Assembly: GCF_000212355.1 (NCBI RefSeq)
Contig: NC_015496.1
Location: 1,364,001 to 1,428,000, forward strand
Source: Dokdonia sp. 4H-3-7-5
GTDB taxonomy: Bacteria > Bacteroidota > Bacteroidia > Flavobacteriales > Flavobacteriaceae
Reading direction: 5' to 3'
Length of the DNA stretch: 64,000 nucleotides
Part shown: positions 18,429-25,371 of the stretch, in pieces
How the letters are laid out: every line of letters starts with the position of its first letter
Numbering within the stretch: position 1 is the stretch's first letter
Notes under the pieces: generated by a model
The model's database searches: none
What the model saw: the letters and a program-made list of their open reading frames with translations, nothing else
What the model was told of the DNA's origin: nothing
Program-made: the position numbers and the translations under genes

Positions 18429-19091
18429 TCACTTCAAATAGCCAAAATCTTTCAAATCTTGTGAAGTATGTATTTCATGAGCAACGCAATCTTTTAAGAT
18501 CAAATTCTTAGTAGAAACATTAAGAACGTCTGTATAATAATGATCTGTGAGTATGATTCCTTTTTTCGCTTTAAGCGAAATTAAAAACTCTTTTATTTTC
18601 TCCTTGTAAAGTGGTTCTATCATAGAGAAAGGTTCATCAAGCATCAAAAACGGATGGTTGAGGTTTGCGACAAGTAGTAATTCTAGATAGCGTATTTCTC
18701 CCATGGAGAGTAGACCTGCCTTTCTTGAAGCAATTTTCTCAACAAATGAAGCTCTAAAGATGGCGTCTTGATCATCACCGTTTTCATGAAATAGCGGAAT
18801 AATATCTCTTACTTTTAAATGCTTGGGTAAGAAACTTTCTTGTGGTAAGTAACCAATAAGTTGCTCAGGTATGACGGTTTTAGGTGCTATGGATGTACCA
18901 TTTATGCTAAGCTCTAAGCGCGTAGGTTTAAGTGTTCCAAAAAGAATTTTGAGAAGGGTAGATTTTCCAGAACCATTTTTTCCAAAAAGTCCTAAAACAT
19001 CTCCTGTACTAAGAATAAAAGATACATCTGTGAGTATGGTTTTCCTTCCAAAGTTTTTGTAAAGACCGTGTACGTTAAGTTCATTTTTCAT
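18429..19091 (-). CDS. ABC transporter ATP-binding protein
   Basis: 220 residues from the ATG at 19091, where its start overlaps the TGA of the upstream gene as ATGA. Walker A GKNGSGKST, Q-loop GYLPQES, a changed signature LLSMGEIRYLELLL (LSMGE instead of LSGGQ), Walker B FLMLDEPF and the switch His in LTDHYY. It should power a transporter or release complex with the small membrane protein encoded just upstream. The altered signature and short regulatory region make the substrate unpredictable. Confidence 0.85.
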   Translation of the reverse strand: MKNELNVHGLYKNFGRKTILTDVSFILSTGDVLGLFGKNGSGKSTLLKILFGTLKPTRLELSINGTSIAPKTVIPEQLIGYLPQESFLPKHLKVRDIIPLFHENGDDQDAIFRASFVEKIASRKAGLLSMGEIRYLELLLVANLNHPFLMLDEPFSMIEPLYKEKIKEFLISLKAKKGIILTDHYYTDVLNVSTKNLILKDCVAHEIHTSQDLKDFGYLK

Positions 19092-19381
19092 AGAAAGGGA
19101 AGAACAAATACAGTGAGTATACAGGCAAGAACAAAATTTACTGCCCATGCACGTAGTATCAAATAGCGCTTTGTAAAGCCAATATTATAATACATATAAT
19201 ATTGCTGCTTCTGAAAATATGCAAATGCCAAAACGCCTAAACCAGTGCCGAAAACTCCAAAAATAATGATGGTGGTAAATATACCTACAGCGATACGTTC
19301 ACTAGCGGGAACGTGAACAAGCCCAAACACTAAGCAAATGCCTGCGGCGTATAAAGTTACATCACGGTAATAGGTCCACAT
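19088..19381 (-). CDS. Small three-helix membrane protein coupled to the ABC ATPase
   Basis: 97 residues with three hydrophobic segments (LYAAGICLVFGLVHV, GIFTTIIIFGVFGTGLGVLAFAYF, AWAVNFVLACILTVFVLPFL). The stop codon overlaps the start of the ATP-binding protein gene (ATGA), so the two are almost certainly co-translated. It is far smaller than a normal ABC-2 permease. It may be a minimal permease subunit or an accessory factor. I do not recognise the family. Confidence 0.6.
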   Translation of the reverse strand: MWTYYRDVTLYAAGICLVFGLVHVPASERIAVGIFTTIIIFGVFGTGLGVLAFAYFQKQQYYMYYNIGFTKRYLILRAWAVNFVLACILTVFVLPFL

Positions 19382-19516
19382 GGATTAAATGTATTCTTAC
19401 AAGTCTAATCATATATTCAAACAAGATATATCTATATAAACCAAGATAACTGAACTTTAGTATAACATCAACACCCAAAGGTGAGTACAGCGAGAGCTGC
19501 ATGTGTTTTAAGTACG

Positions 19517-19921
19517 CTATATTTTATAAACGCCTTTACCATCATGTTGAGCTATAACAAGAGTATTAAATTCCTTTAAAAATGATTTTTTGTCTAAGAG
19601 ATGCTGTTCTGCAGTTGCTCTTAGTCCTTTTTTGAGCGTAGCATTTTTCTTAAGAATGGAAACTAAAAACCAAATAAGTATAGCTATTATTAAGACTCCT
19701 AGTGTGAGCATTGTCATTTCTATAATATGCTTCTCTGAATAAGTAACACGTTTTCCAGCTATAAAAATGTTGTAAATAGCAAATAATCCAACTACTGCAA
19801 AACCTACATATCTTACATTATAGGTAGTCTTCATAAACAATATATAGCGATCAACGTGGGATTGAAGTTCTTGAGCGGGTAGGGTAGATAATATTCGAAA
19901 CTCTTGTTGATTTACGTCCAT
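19517..19921 (-). CDS. Unrecognised two-helix membrane protein
   Basis: 134 residues from the ATG at 19921 (a TTG at 19933 is less likely). A soluble N-terminal third (MDVNQQEFRILSTLPAQELQSHVDRYI) precedes two helices, VGFAVVGLFAIYNIFIAG and MTMLTLGVLIIAILIWFLVSILKK, and a basic C-terminal domain. No family recognised. It lies downstream of the terminator at 20032-20065, so it probably has its own promoter. Confidence 0.55.
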   Translation of the reverse strand: MDVNQQEFRILSTLPAQELQSHVDRYILFMKTTYNVRYVGFAVVGLFAIYNIFIAGKRVTYSEKHIIEMTMLTLGVLIIAILIWFLVSILKKNATLKKGLRATAEQHLLDKKSFLKEFNTLVIAQHDGKGVYKI

Positions 19922-20031
19922 AATTTTGTCCAATAAGTAAAGTGATAGCTTTTGTGAAAATTTTCATTCTCCTAAAAAGAAGCGTGCAATATATCTACAA
20001 ATGATAAGTACATGCAAGTGTTTAAAAAGAA

Positions 20032-20065
20032 AAAACTCATTAAGTAGCTATACCTAATGAGTTTT
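20032..20065 (-). terminator. Intrinsic terminator at the downstream edge of the island
   Basis: 11-bp perfect stem aaaactcatta / taatgagtttt with a 12-nt loop. On the minus strand it is followed by TTCTTTTT. It lies 22 bp after the stop codon of the displaced ferredoxin-reductase tail, so it may be the original terminator of that gene. Confidence 0.7.
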
Positions 20066-20087
20066 AAAAATATGTTATCGTAAAAGA

Positions 20088-20153
20088 CTAGACACCATCA
20101 TAATCTACCACAATCGAAGCTGAAGTAGGATGCGCTTGGCAGGTAAGTATTAA
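20088..20153 (-). pseudogene. Displaced 3' end of the ferredoxin reductase gene (last 21 codons plus stop)
   Basis: The minus strand reads LILTCQAHPTSASIVVDYDGV-stop, matching the last residues of the intact reductase at 25372-25437 with five nucleotide differences in 66 and one residue change (G for D). It includes the fourth cluster cysteine. There is no start and no upstream frame. Together with the fragment at 22567-22735 it reconstitutes one continuous copy of the reductase 3' end, split by 20154-22566. Confidence 0.85.
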
Positions 20154-20155
20154 TA

Positions 20156-20657
20156 TCATAAGTTTTTGTACTTTAAAGAAACCTCATAAGAAATGTAATA
20201 TTTTTTATGTTCTGGATCTTCTGTTAAAATATAAATTTTTGAGGCCTCTCTTAGTACGTCCTCAAAGGATTTCCATACAGAAAATACAATATCAGTACTG
20301 AAGATAATATTCTCCTTTATTTTGCTTTTTTGAACTCTTTTGACTTTATGTCTATACTTCTTGATATAATAAGCTTAATTGAGGTGGTGAAGGGTAATTT
20401 GTAGTTCCTATAATACCCTTTTGAAGCTTTCCGTCTTTAAAAAAATAATTATAATAACTGTCATTTTTACAATCACACTTCTCCTTTTTGAATAAGAACA
20501 TTTCAATCCTATTTGAGTCATCTGTTTTAGGTATTATATTCCTAATAACATTATTGCCTTCTTCAAATATGATATTGACAATAGTACCTTGAGCAATAGT
20601 GTACGTATTCGATAATAAAGCCAAGGCTAATAAAGCAATTAAGTTGCTGATTTTCAT
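20156..20657 (-). pseudogene. Frameshifted exported-protein gene (third cassette partner)
   Basis: The intact reading frame is 101 residues (20352-20657): signal peptide MKISNLIALLALALLSNTYTIAQ, then a short domain with KKEKCDCKN, ending SLLYQEV. Just before that stop, the +1 frame opens and runs about 65 codons (KYRHKVKRVQKSKIKENIIF ... YYISYEVSLKYKN) to a TGA at 20156. The extension is well-formed coding sequence without its own start, so one frameshift near 20370 probably split a gene of about 165 codons. Its stop falls 2 bp from the edge of the displaced reductase tail. Function unknown; it occupies the small-partner position of the cassettes upstream. Confidence 0.6.
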
Positions 20658-20662
20658 ATTTT

Positions 20663-20797
20663 TTAATTTGGACAGTTACTTGTGGTTGCTGGATAATATT
20701 GATTCAAAGCGTATTTTAAAACCTCTGGCATATTTTGAGTAGACAATAAGTACCCTCTTAAAATGTCAGTTTGATCTTTATTTAGGTCTAGCTCTTC
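20663..20797 (-). pseudogene. Remnant of a cassette protein C terminus
   Basis: An open stretch of 44 codons without a start, bounded upstream by an in-frame TAG, reads EELDLNKDQTDILRGYLLST then QNMPEVLKYALNQYYPATTSNCPN-stop. It ends in an NC motif like the two HExxH proteins nearby (NNFNCE, NSTVCD). It lies 5 bp before a small exported-protein gene, as those proteins do. I infer the decayed tail of a third cassette. The homology is too short to prove by eye. Confidence 0.4.
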
Positions 20798-20816
20798 CTA
20801 AAGCCATTTTTTATAC

Positions 20817-21203
20817 TTAGTCTATAATCGTATCACTAACAATCCATACTCTTTCAACTTGAACGAGACATCCAGTAGCATCTTTATTACCAACATAGAT
20901 ATAGATGGAATACTCATTAAAATAATCTGGATATGTTTTACCTTCATTAATTTTTCTAAAAACGGAATAAGATTTTATATTGTCCTCATCAATTTGTTTG
21001 TATTCTATGTCATATTTAGTGTGCTTATTTTTATTATGTTGAAAAGTATACTTTCCTTCTAGAGTATATATCTCTAATTCTTTTTTTAAACTAATTGTAT
21101 CTTGTCCATCATCGAATATCAAAATCACTTGTTCTGGTTTCTGTGAAAATAATATCTGTGGAAGAAATAATATTAAAAAAAAGGTATATTTCATTTTATT
21201 CAC
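20817..21203 (-). CDS. Small exported protein, candidate partner of the 21196-22065 HExxH protein
   Basis: 128 residues with a signal peptide (MNKMKYTFFLILFLPQILFSQ) and a beta-rich mature part (VILIFDDGQDTISLKKELEIYTLEGKYTF ... GCLVQVERVWIVSDTIID). Its first codons overlap the end of the upstream HExxH gene by 8 bp, so the two are probably translated together. No family recognised. The location suggests a dedicated partner, for example an inhibitor or immunity-like protein, but that is inference. Confidence 0.55.
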   Translation of the reverse strand: MNKMKYTFFLILFLPQILFSQKPEQVILIFDDGQDTISLKKELEIYTLEGKYTFQHNKNKHTKYDIEYKQIDEDNIKSYSVFRKINEGKTYPDYFNEYSIYIYVGNKDATGCLVQVERVWIVSDTIID

Positions 21204-22065
21204 AATTAAAATTATTTCGAACAGAAATAACGGAGAGTCTTTCTGTTTCGTTTAAGCTTGTCCAAGCTACTGTAGAATTCTCATACAAACCAGTTGCATA
21301 ATTTAACTCTCCAGAACCCATTAGTCCGTCCCACAATAGAGCATCGTAAACTTCCTCTGGTTGATTTGGGTCGAACTCTCTTAAGGCACTTTTAATTATA
21401 TCTCTGTAATGTTGAGCCATTGCCTCATGTTGAGGAGATGAAGGGTTCTGTCCTTGTGGAATATTCCATCTGCATCTAGTGTAGTAGTCATAAAGGCCAG
21501 GGTAGTCATTTCTCAACTGAATAACTTGGTTAGGGTTTAAATTTATACTCGGGTGTTGTGATATAGATAAAAGCTTTCTAAAAATTTCAGCATGTATCAA
21601 TTCATGAATGAACGTTCTAGCTATTGACAAACTTGGTCTGTCAAGGTTATTTGGGTTAAATTCTAAAGTTATCAAATAATTCTCAGGAGCACTTGTTTGA
21701 GCATTCACATTATCTTGAAGATTTGGATTCGCAGCAAGTTTCAAATTTGCAACGCTCATATCACCATCGAAATTATTTAGATAATTTGCAAAAGTTTCTG
21801 CACCTCCAGCTTGAATATACATGTTCCTAAGGCAATCATTGTTTAAAAATGTCGCATCCTCAATTATCTGCTCATCAAAATCCACTTCAAAATCCATACC
21901 ACAACTATCGCTTAGTTGGTCTATAAGGGTGTTTGCAAAAGCTAGCTCAGGATCATTAAGCGTTACCTCATTTTGATTTACAAATTGGTTAATTTGATTT
22001 TTCAAATCACAGTTTTCATTTAGACAATCAGCTTCACTATCAGTAAGTCCAATAATCATTTCCAA
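21196..22065 (-). CDS. HExxH putative zinc-peptidase domain protein, 5'-truncated orphan cassette
   Basis: 289 residues from the ATG at 22065, but the frame is open back to a TAA near 22105. The untranslated stretch (KKFVPVAFNELE) still resembles the larger paralogue (MAIIPVPYKSLE), so the 5' part has been lost. Residues 7-65 (LTDSEADCLNENCDLKNQIN ... DFEVDFDE) are nearly identical to the paralogue. After that the protein diverges and carries H154-E-x-x-H158 (FIHELIHAE), a peptidase-like zinc motif, then ALREFD and WDGL motifs shared weakly with the paralogue. There is no signal peptide, so it may be silent or recombined onto the complete gene. Substrate unknown. Confidence 0.6.
   Translation of the reverse strand: MEMIIGLTDSEADCLNENCDLKNQINQFVNQNEVTLNDPELAFANTLIDQLSDSCGMDFEVDFDEQIIEDATFLNNDCLRNMYIQAGGAETFANYLNNFDGDMSVANLKLAANPNLQDNVNAQTSAPENYLITLEFNPNNLDRPSLSIARTFIHELIHAEIFRKLLSISQHPSINLNPNQVIQLRNDYPGLYDYYTRCRWNIPQGQNPSSPQHEAMAQHYRDIIKSALREFDPNQPEEVYDALLWDGLMGSGELNYATGLYENSTVAWTSLNETERLSVISVRNNFNCE
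21871..22047. repeat. 177-bp direct repeat, copy A
   Basis: Matches 24049-24225 with three mismatches by eye (about 98 %), same orientation and frame. Encodes the shared LTDSEADC...DFEVDFDE segment. Confidence 0.9.
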
Positions 22066-22110
22066 CTCATTAAATGCTACAGGAACAAACTTCTTAAAAG
22101 AGAATTAGTT

Positions 22111-22545
22111 TTAATGATGCATTTTTAAAGTTTGTAAATTTTTTGTCGTGCCTAAATATATAGCATTAAAATATACAAACTCCTGACTACCAGCATCTCT
22201 TACAAAATAAATTTGCTTAGAATCACTAAGATATTCGTGTAGTTCACAGGATGTAAAGGTACTCAAGTCAGATCGAGACAAAACTATCGTGTCGTCTGGA
22301 AGCGATTTTTCCATTTGATTTAGGGGAACTTTATCAAAAGCAACTTCATTTAAAGGTAAGAAATTGTAAGTATCGAAAGAAAAGCGCTTGTCTGAACTAG
22401 GAATATATATTTCTAAGCTGTAATTATGATTTTTACCAACCATAAGATTTGTCGACTCATCCATATAAATAAAGACAGAATCTTTTTGAGCATTCAGATA
22501 GATTGTATTTAATATAAAAATTATAAAACACCATTTTGCTTTCAT
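22111..22545 (-). CDS. Exported protein of unknown function
   Basis: 144 residues: signal peptide MKAKWCFIIFILNTIYLNAQ, then a beta-rich domain (VFIYMDESTNLMVGKNHNYSLEIYI ... REAGSQ-like VRDAGSQEFVYFNAIYLGTT). The ATG overlaps the TGA of the lipoprotein-ferredoxin chimera (ATGA). It is the first gene of the 2.4-kb segment 20154-22566, 21 bp inside its edge. No family recognised; general look of a periplasmic partner protein like its neighbours. Confidence 0.55.
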   Translation of the reverse strand: MKAKWCFIIFILNTIYLNAQKDSVFIYMDESTNLMVGKNHNYSLEIYIPSSDKRFSFDTYNFLPLNEVAFDKVPLNQMEKSLPDDTIVLSRSDLSTFTSCELHEYLSDSKQIYFVRDAGSQEFVYFNAIYLGTTKNLQTLKMHH

Positions 22546-22895
22546 CTAGTTACAATTTTGATTATAATTAACCCTTCGGCAACTTCTGCGTCCGTTAAGA
22601 TTTGGTTTTGTGACATTACTGCTGTTCCTTCTGTTACACGAGCAATACAGCTGCTGCATATGCCGCCATGACAAGAGTGTGGAGCTTCTATGTCTTGATC
22701 TAAGGCTTCATCTAGAATAACGGCATCCTTCTTCATGATAGGGAATTGATCCAATCTTATATCAACATTAAGGATGTTAAGGACATTGCAAGTAGTGTTT
22801 TCACCAAGGAGGGTATCCTTTTCATGAGATTTGCAACCTATTAAGATTAATGACGTAAAAAACAAATTAATTACAAGGTGGCGTATTTGTATCAT
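22542..22895 (-). CDS. Lipoprotein signal fused to a truncated [2Fe-2S] ferredoxin domain (chimeric)
   Basis: 117 residues. Residues 1-20 are a lipoprotein signal peptide with lipobox LIGC (C21), followed by about 33 residues of unknown character. From MKKDAVILDEALDQ on it copies the ferredoxin domain of the reductase at 25372-26424: PHSCHGGICSSC keeps three cluster cysteines, but the frame ends EGLIIIKIVTR, before the fourth cysteine. It therefore should not hold a plant-type cluster. Most likely a by-product of recombination rather than a working protein. It overlaps the next gene by 4 bp. Confidence 0.6.
   Translation of the reverse strand: MIQIRHLVINLFFTSLILIGCKSHEKDTLLGENTTCNVLNILNVDIRLDQFPIMKKDAVILDEALDQDIEAPHSCHGGICSSCIARVTEGTAVMSQNQILTDAEVAEGLIIIKIVTR
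22567..22735 (-). repeat. Displaced internal part of the ferredoxin reductase 3' end
   Basis: Aligns without gaps to 25433-25602 of the intact gene at roughly 90 % DNA identity. Most differences are synonymous (about 5 residue changes among 56). Ends at attaa, the same five bases that end the tail fragment at 20149-20153. Confidence 0.8.
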
Positions 22896-22921
22896 TTTGA
22901 AACTAATGAGTTTGTTTTATT

Positions 22922-23449
22922 CTAAGATTTTTCTAAAACCCTAGAATCTTTAATCGCCCAAAAGTTCTTTTCTTTTTTTAGTTTGACCCATCTTAATGAC
23001 GAACTTAAATAACCGTAGTCAATTCCTATTAAGACAAAAGCTTCATCGAGAAGTGGATCGTAATTTATTTGAGAGAATTTGATAATGGCTCTATTCTCCT
23101 TAAAAAAGAGGTTTCTATCAGTACTTTCCTTAATGACGGAAATATTAAAATTTCTTTTGACGTGTTTTAAGTTTTGAAGACTAAAAGTTTCAACTTTTTG
23201 GGAGACATTTTGTATTTTTTGGTTTTCAATATTTGCTTTAGGTTTTTCGAAAAGAATTTTATCAAAACCCACATTAATTGGAATTTGGAATAAAGAGTCT
23301 AAGGCTTTTTGAGATATATTATTATTTTCCTTTTTGTAGGGAGGAGGGAATGGTTTTACGAATTTATCACAAAGTGCCGAATATATTTTAGTATCATTAT
23401 TAACACAAGATACTGAAGAAAGAATAATAAAGAAAAAAATTAGTCGCAT
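22922..23449 (-). CDS. Lipoprotein of unknown function, candidate partner of the large HExxH lipoprotein
   Basis: 175 residues with lipoprotein signal MRLIFFFIILSSVSC (C15). Mature part includes DKFVKPFPPPYKKENNNISQKALDSLF and a C-terminal beta-rich region ending AFVLIGIDYGYLSSSLRWVKLKKEKNFWAIKDSRVLEKS. It starts 10 bp inside the end of the HExxH gene, the same arrangement as 21196-22065 with 20817-21203. No family recognised. Confidence 0.6.
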   Translation of the reverse strand: MRLIFFFIILSSVSCVNNDTKIYSALCDKFVKPFPPPYKKENNNISQKALDSLFQIPINVGFDKILFEKPKANIENQKIQNVSQKVETFSLQNLKHVKRNFNISVIKESTDRNLFFKENRAIIKFSQINYDPLLDEAFVLIGIDYGYLSSSLRWVKLKKEKNFWAIKDSRVLEKS

Positions 23450-25196
23450 ACCGTACTATTTGAGATTGCTATATCTGTGAGTGCTTCAAATTCGTTAGCT
23501 AAAGGTTCCATAGCTAAAAGATTACTGGCGTCCCATTTGGAAAGACCAGTCCAAGCGATAGATTTATAATGATCTAGGCTGTAATTATTGTTGTCAAATT
23601 GTCTCAATGCTTGGGAAATTTTATCTACATAATTTAATGTCATATATATGTGATCAATGTCACCAGCATCATTGTCGTAAAGAGGTGAGTAGTATGTGTA
23701 AAGCTGAAATAGTTGAGGCCGATCGTTTATATCGGCATTTACTTCGTGAACTTTAACAAATCTAGCTATTTCAGCGTGTATGGATTCGTGCATTATTGCA
23801 CCAGCCATCTCTAAGGGAGAAAGAGCTACGTCTTCAAAATAGATAACGATGTTATTTGGATCACTGTCGTCAGTACATTGATCATCAGTACTTGAGCATT
23901 CTCCAACAGCAAAAGTTAAATTAAACTTAGGATCGTTAACAAATTTACCTACAGTTTCTTTCCATAGAGAAGAACTATTCTCTTTTAAAGTATTGTATGT
24001 ACAAAGAAGACTTGGATTGTTAATAAAACTTGAATCAAGTATCACTCTCTCATCAAAATCCACTTCAAAATCCATACCACAACTATCGCTTAGTTGGTCT
24101 ATAACGGTGTTTGCAAAAGCTAGCTCAGGATCATTAAGCGTCACCTCATTTTGGTTTACAAATTGGTTAATTTGATTTTTCAAATCACAGTTTTCATTTA
24201 GACAATCAGCTTCACTATCAGTAAGATTAAGGACTCTTTCAAGAGATTTATAAGGAACTGGTATTATAGCCATATTTCCAGAAGGGCCACAACCAGAAGA
24301 ACGCATATTTTTTATTGTGATTTCTGTAATATTTACTGTGCCATCACTACAAGAGGTCGTAAGTATAGTGGAACCTTTAAAACCTGCTGTACATTCTGTA
24401 GATGTACCATAGTGACAATTACAAATACTACAACCTTGGGTCGAAATACTTGTGTTACAAGTGACACTTCTAGAACTATTTCCGCTTGGTCCAGTACCAA
24501 CACCTGAATCATCACCACTTGTTCCGCCTCCTCCAGAAGTATCACCATCATCTACGGGGTCACCATGCCCGTCATTTGTATCACTACTCCCATCTTCCAT
24601 TTCTTCTTCTCCACAATAACCAGAAGAAGATATTGGTACTACGATGGGAAGTTCAGAGCAGTCATTCATATTTCTTACACTGTCGTCAAAGTCTGCAAGC
24701 AAATAGGTACGTATAAAACCTGTAAAAGATTCCATATTTACTTCTTCGATATTATAACGCTCTTTAAATTCTGGCGTCATTGCATACTCAACAATATATG
24801 GAGTGGGACTCTGGTCTTCAGAAGACTGGCTAATCACAAGATTAAAAAATCGGTTCTCGTGTTGCTTGTTTGTTCGTAAAGCAAATGTGTAGTTTACGTT
24901 GCCTATTGTGTCTATAACTTGCTGTATGTTGTCAAGGGGTACTTCTCCGAAATCTGTTATAATAGCACTACCACCTTTATTATTTCTTTGCTTTCTCCCG
25001 ACATCCTTCTCTAGAAACTCTAAAAGCTTTGGATTATCTTTTATATCTATAGCTCTAGTACTATATGAGTTGTCGTGGTGATCAGGTAAAAGAGTGATTT
25101 CTTCAATGTTTTCGCTGTTATCAAAACTTTCATCACTTTCACAACTTGTAAACAAATTAAAACAAATTATAGTCTAAGATAGTGTTTTGATTTCAT
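23440..25196 (-). pseudogene. Large HExxH lipoprotein with a frameshift in its signal peptide
   Basis: The main frame (571 codons, 25155-23440) begins MFTSCESDESFDN, which is the end of a lipoprotein signal. The missing part, MKSKHYLRL, is encoded from an ATG at 25196 in another frame. One missing base near 25167 separates the halves (restored: MKSKHYLRLIICFNLFTSC). The mature protein has an N-terminal domain (about residues 25-170, with NYTFALRTNKQHENRFFNLVIS), a Gly/Ser/Asp-rich linker (about 185-230), a Cys-rich segment, the shared LTDSEADC...DFEVDFDE block and a variable C-terminal domain with H456-E-x-x-H460 (MHESIHAE). It resembles multi-domain surface effectors with exchangeable tips. 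It could be a true pseudogene, phase variant or assembly error. Confidence 0.6.
24049..24225. repeat. 177-bp direct repeat, copy B
   Basis: Near-identical to 21871-22047, see that entry; about 2.2 kb apart. Confidence 0.9.
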
Positions 25197-25277
25197 AAGT
25201 GATTGATTAGTTAGGTGTTAAATGTAGTCAACATTGTTTTTTCCTACAAATTATTTTCAGTTATTTTATTAAACAAA

Positions 25278-25313
25278 AAAGACCTGACAGCTTTTAAAAG
25301 CTGTCAGGTCTTT
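25278..25313 (-). terminator. Intrinsic terminator of the ferredoxin reductase gene
   Basis: 36-bp perfect palindrome (18-bp arms aaagacctgacagctttt), followed on the minus strand by TTTGTTT. It closes the reductase gene and separates it from the island genes. Confidence 0.85.
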
Positions 25314-25371
25314 ACGAATTCATTCTGATTACTATGAGAGTTTTCTTTCTTTTCTTTTAAAAACCTAGCGA

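Noticed and set aside
20859-21301. Plus-strand open frames of 67-68 codons opposite the cassette genes
   Set aside because: They are AT-rich antisense shadows; the minus-strand frames have signal peptides and overlapping gene order.
20154-22566. The 2.4-kb segment as an insertion sequence
   Set aside because: It has no transposase or clear terminal inverted repeats; only the duplicated ATTAA fits.
24333-24879. Open frames of 72-104 codons overlapping the large HExxH gene on both strands
   Set aside because: They are low-complexity shadows of the Gly/Ser/Asp-rich linker with no start context or family features.
25278-25313. 36-bp palindrome as an attachment site of the island
   Set aside because: Its position after a stop and the T-rich flank fit a terminator, and no second copy is seen at the other island edge.
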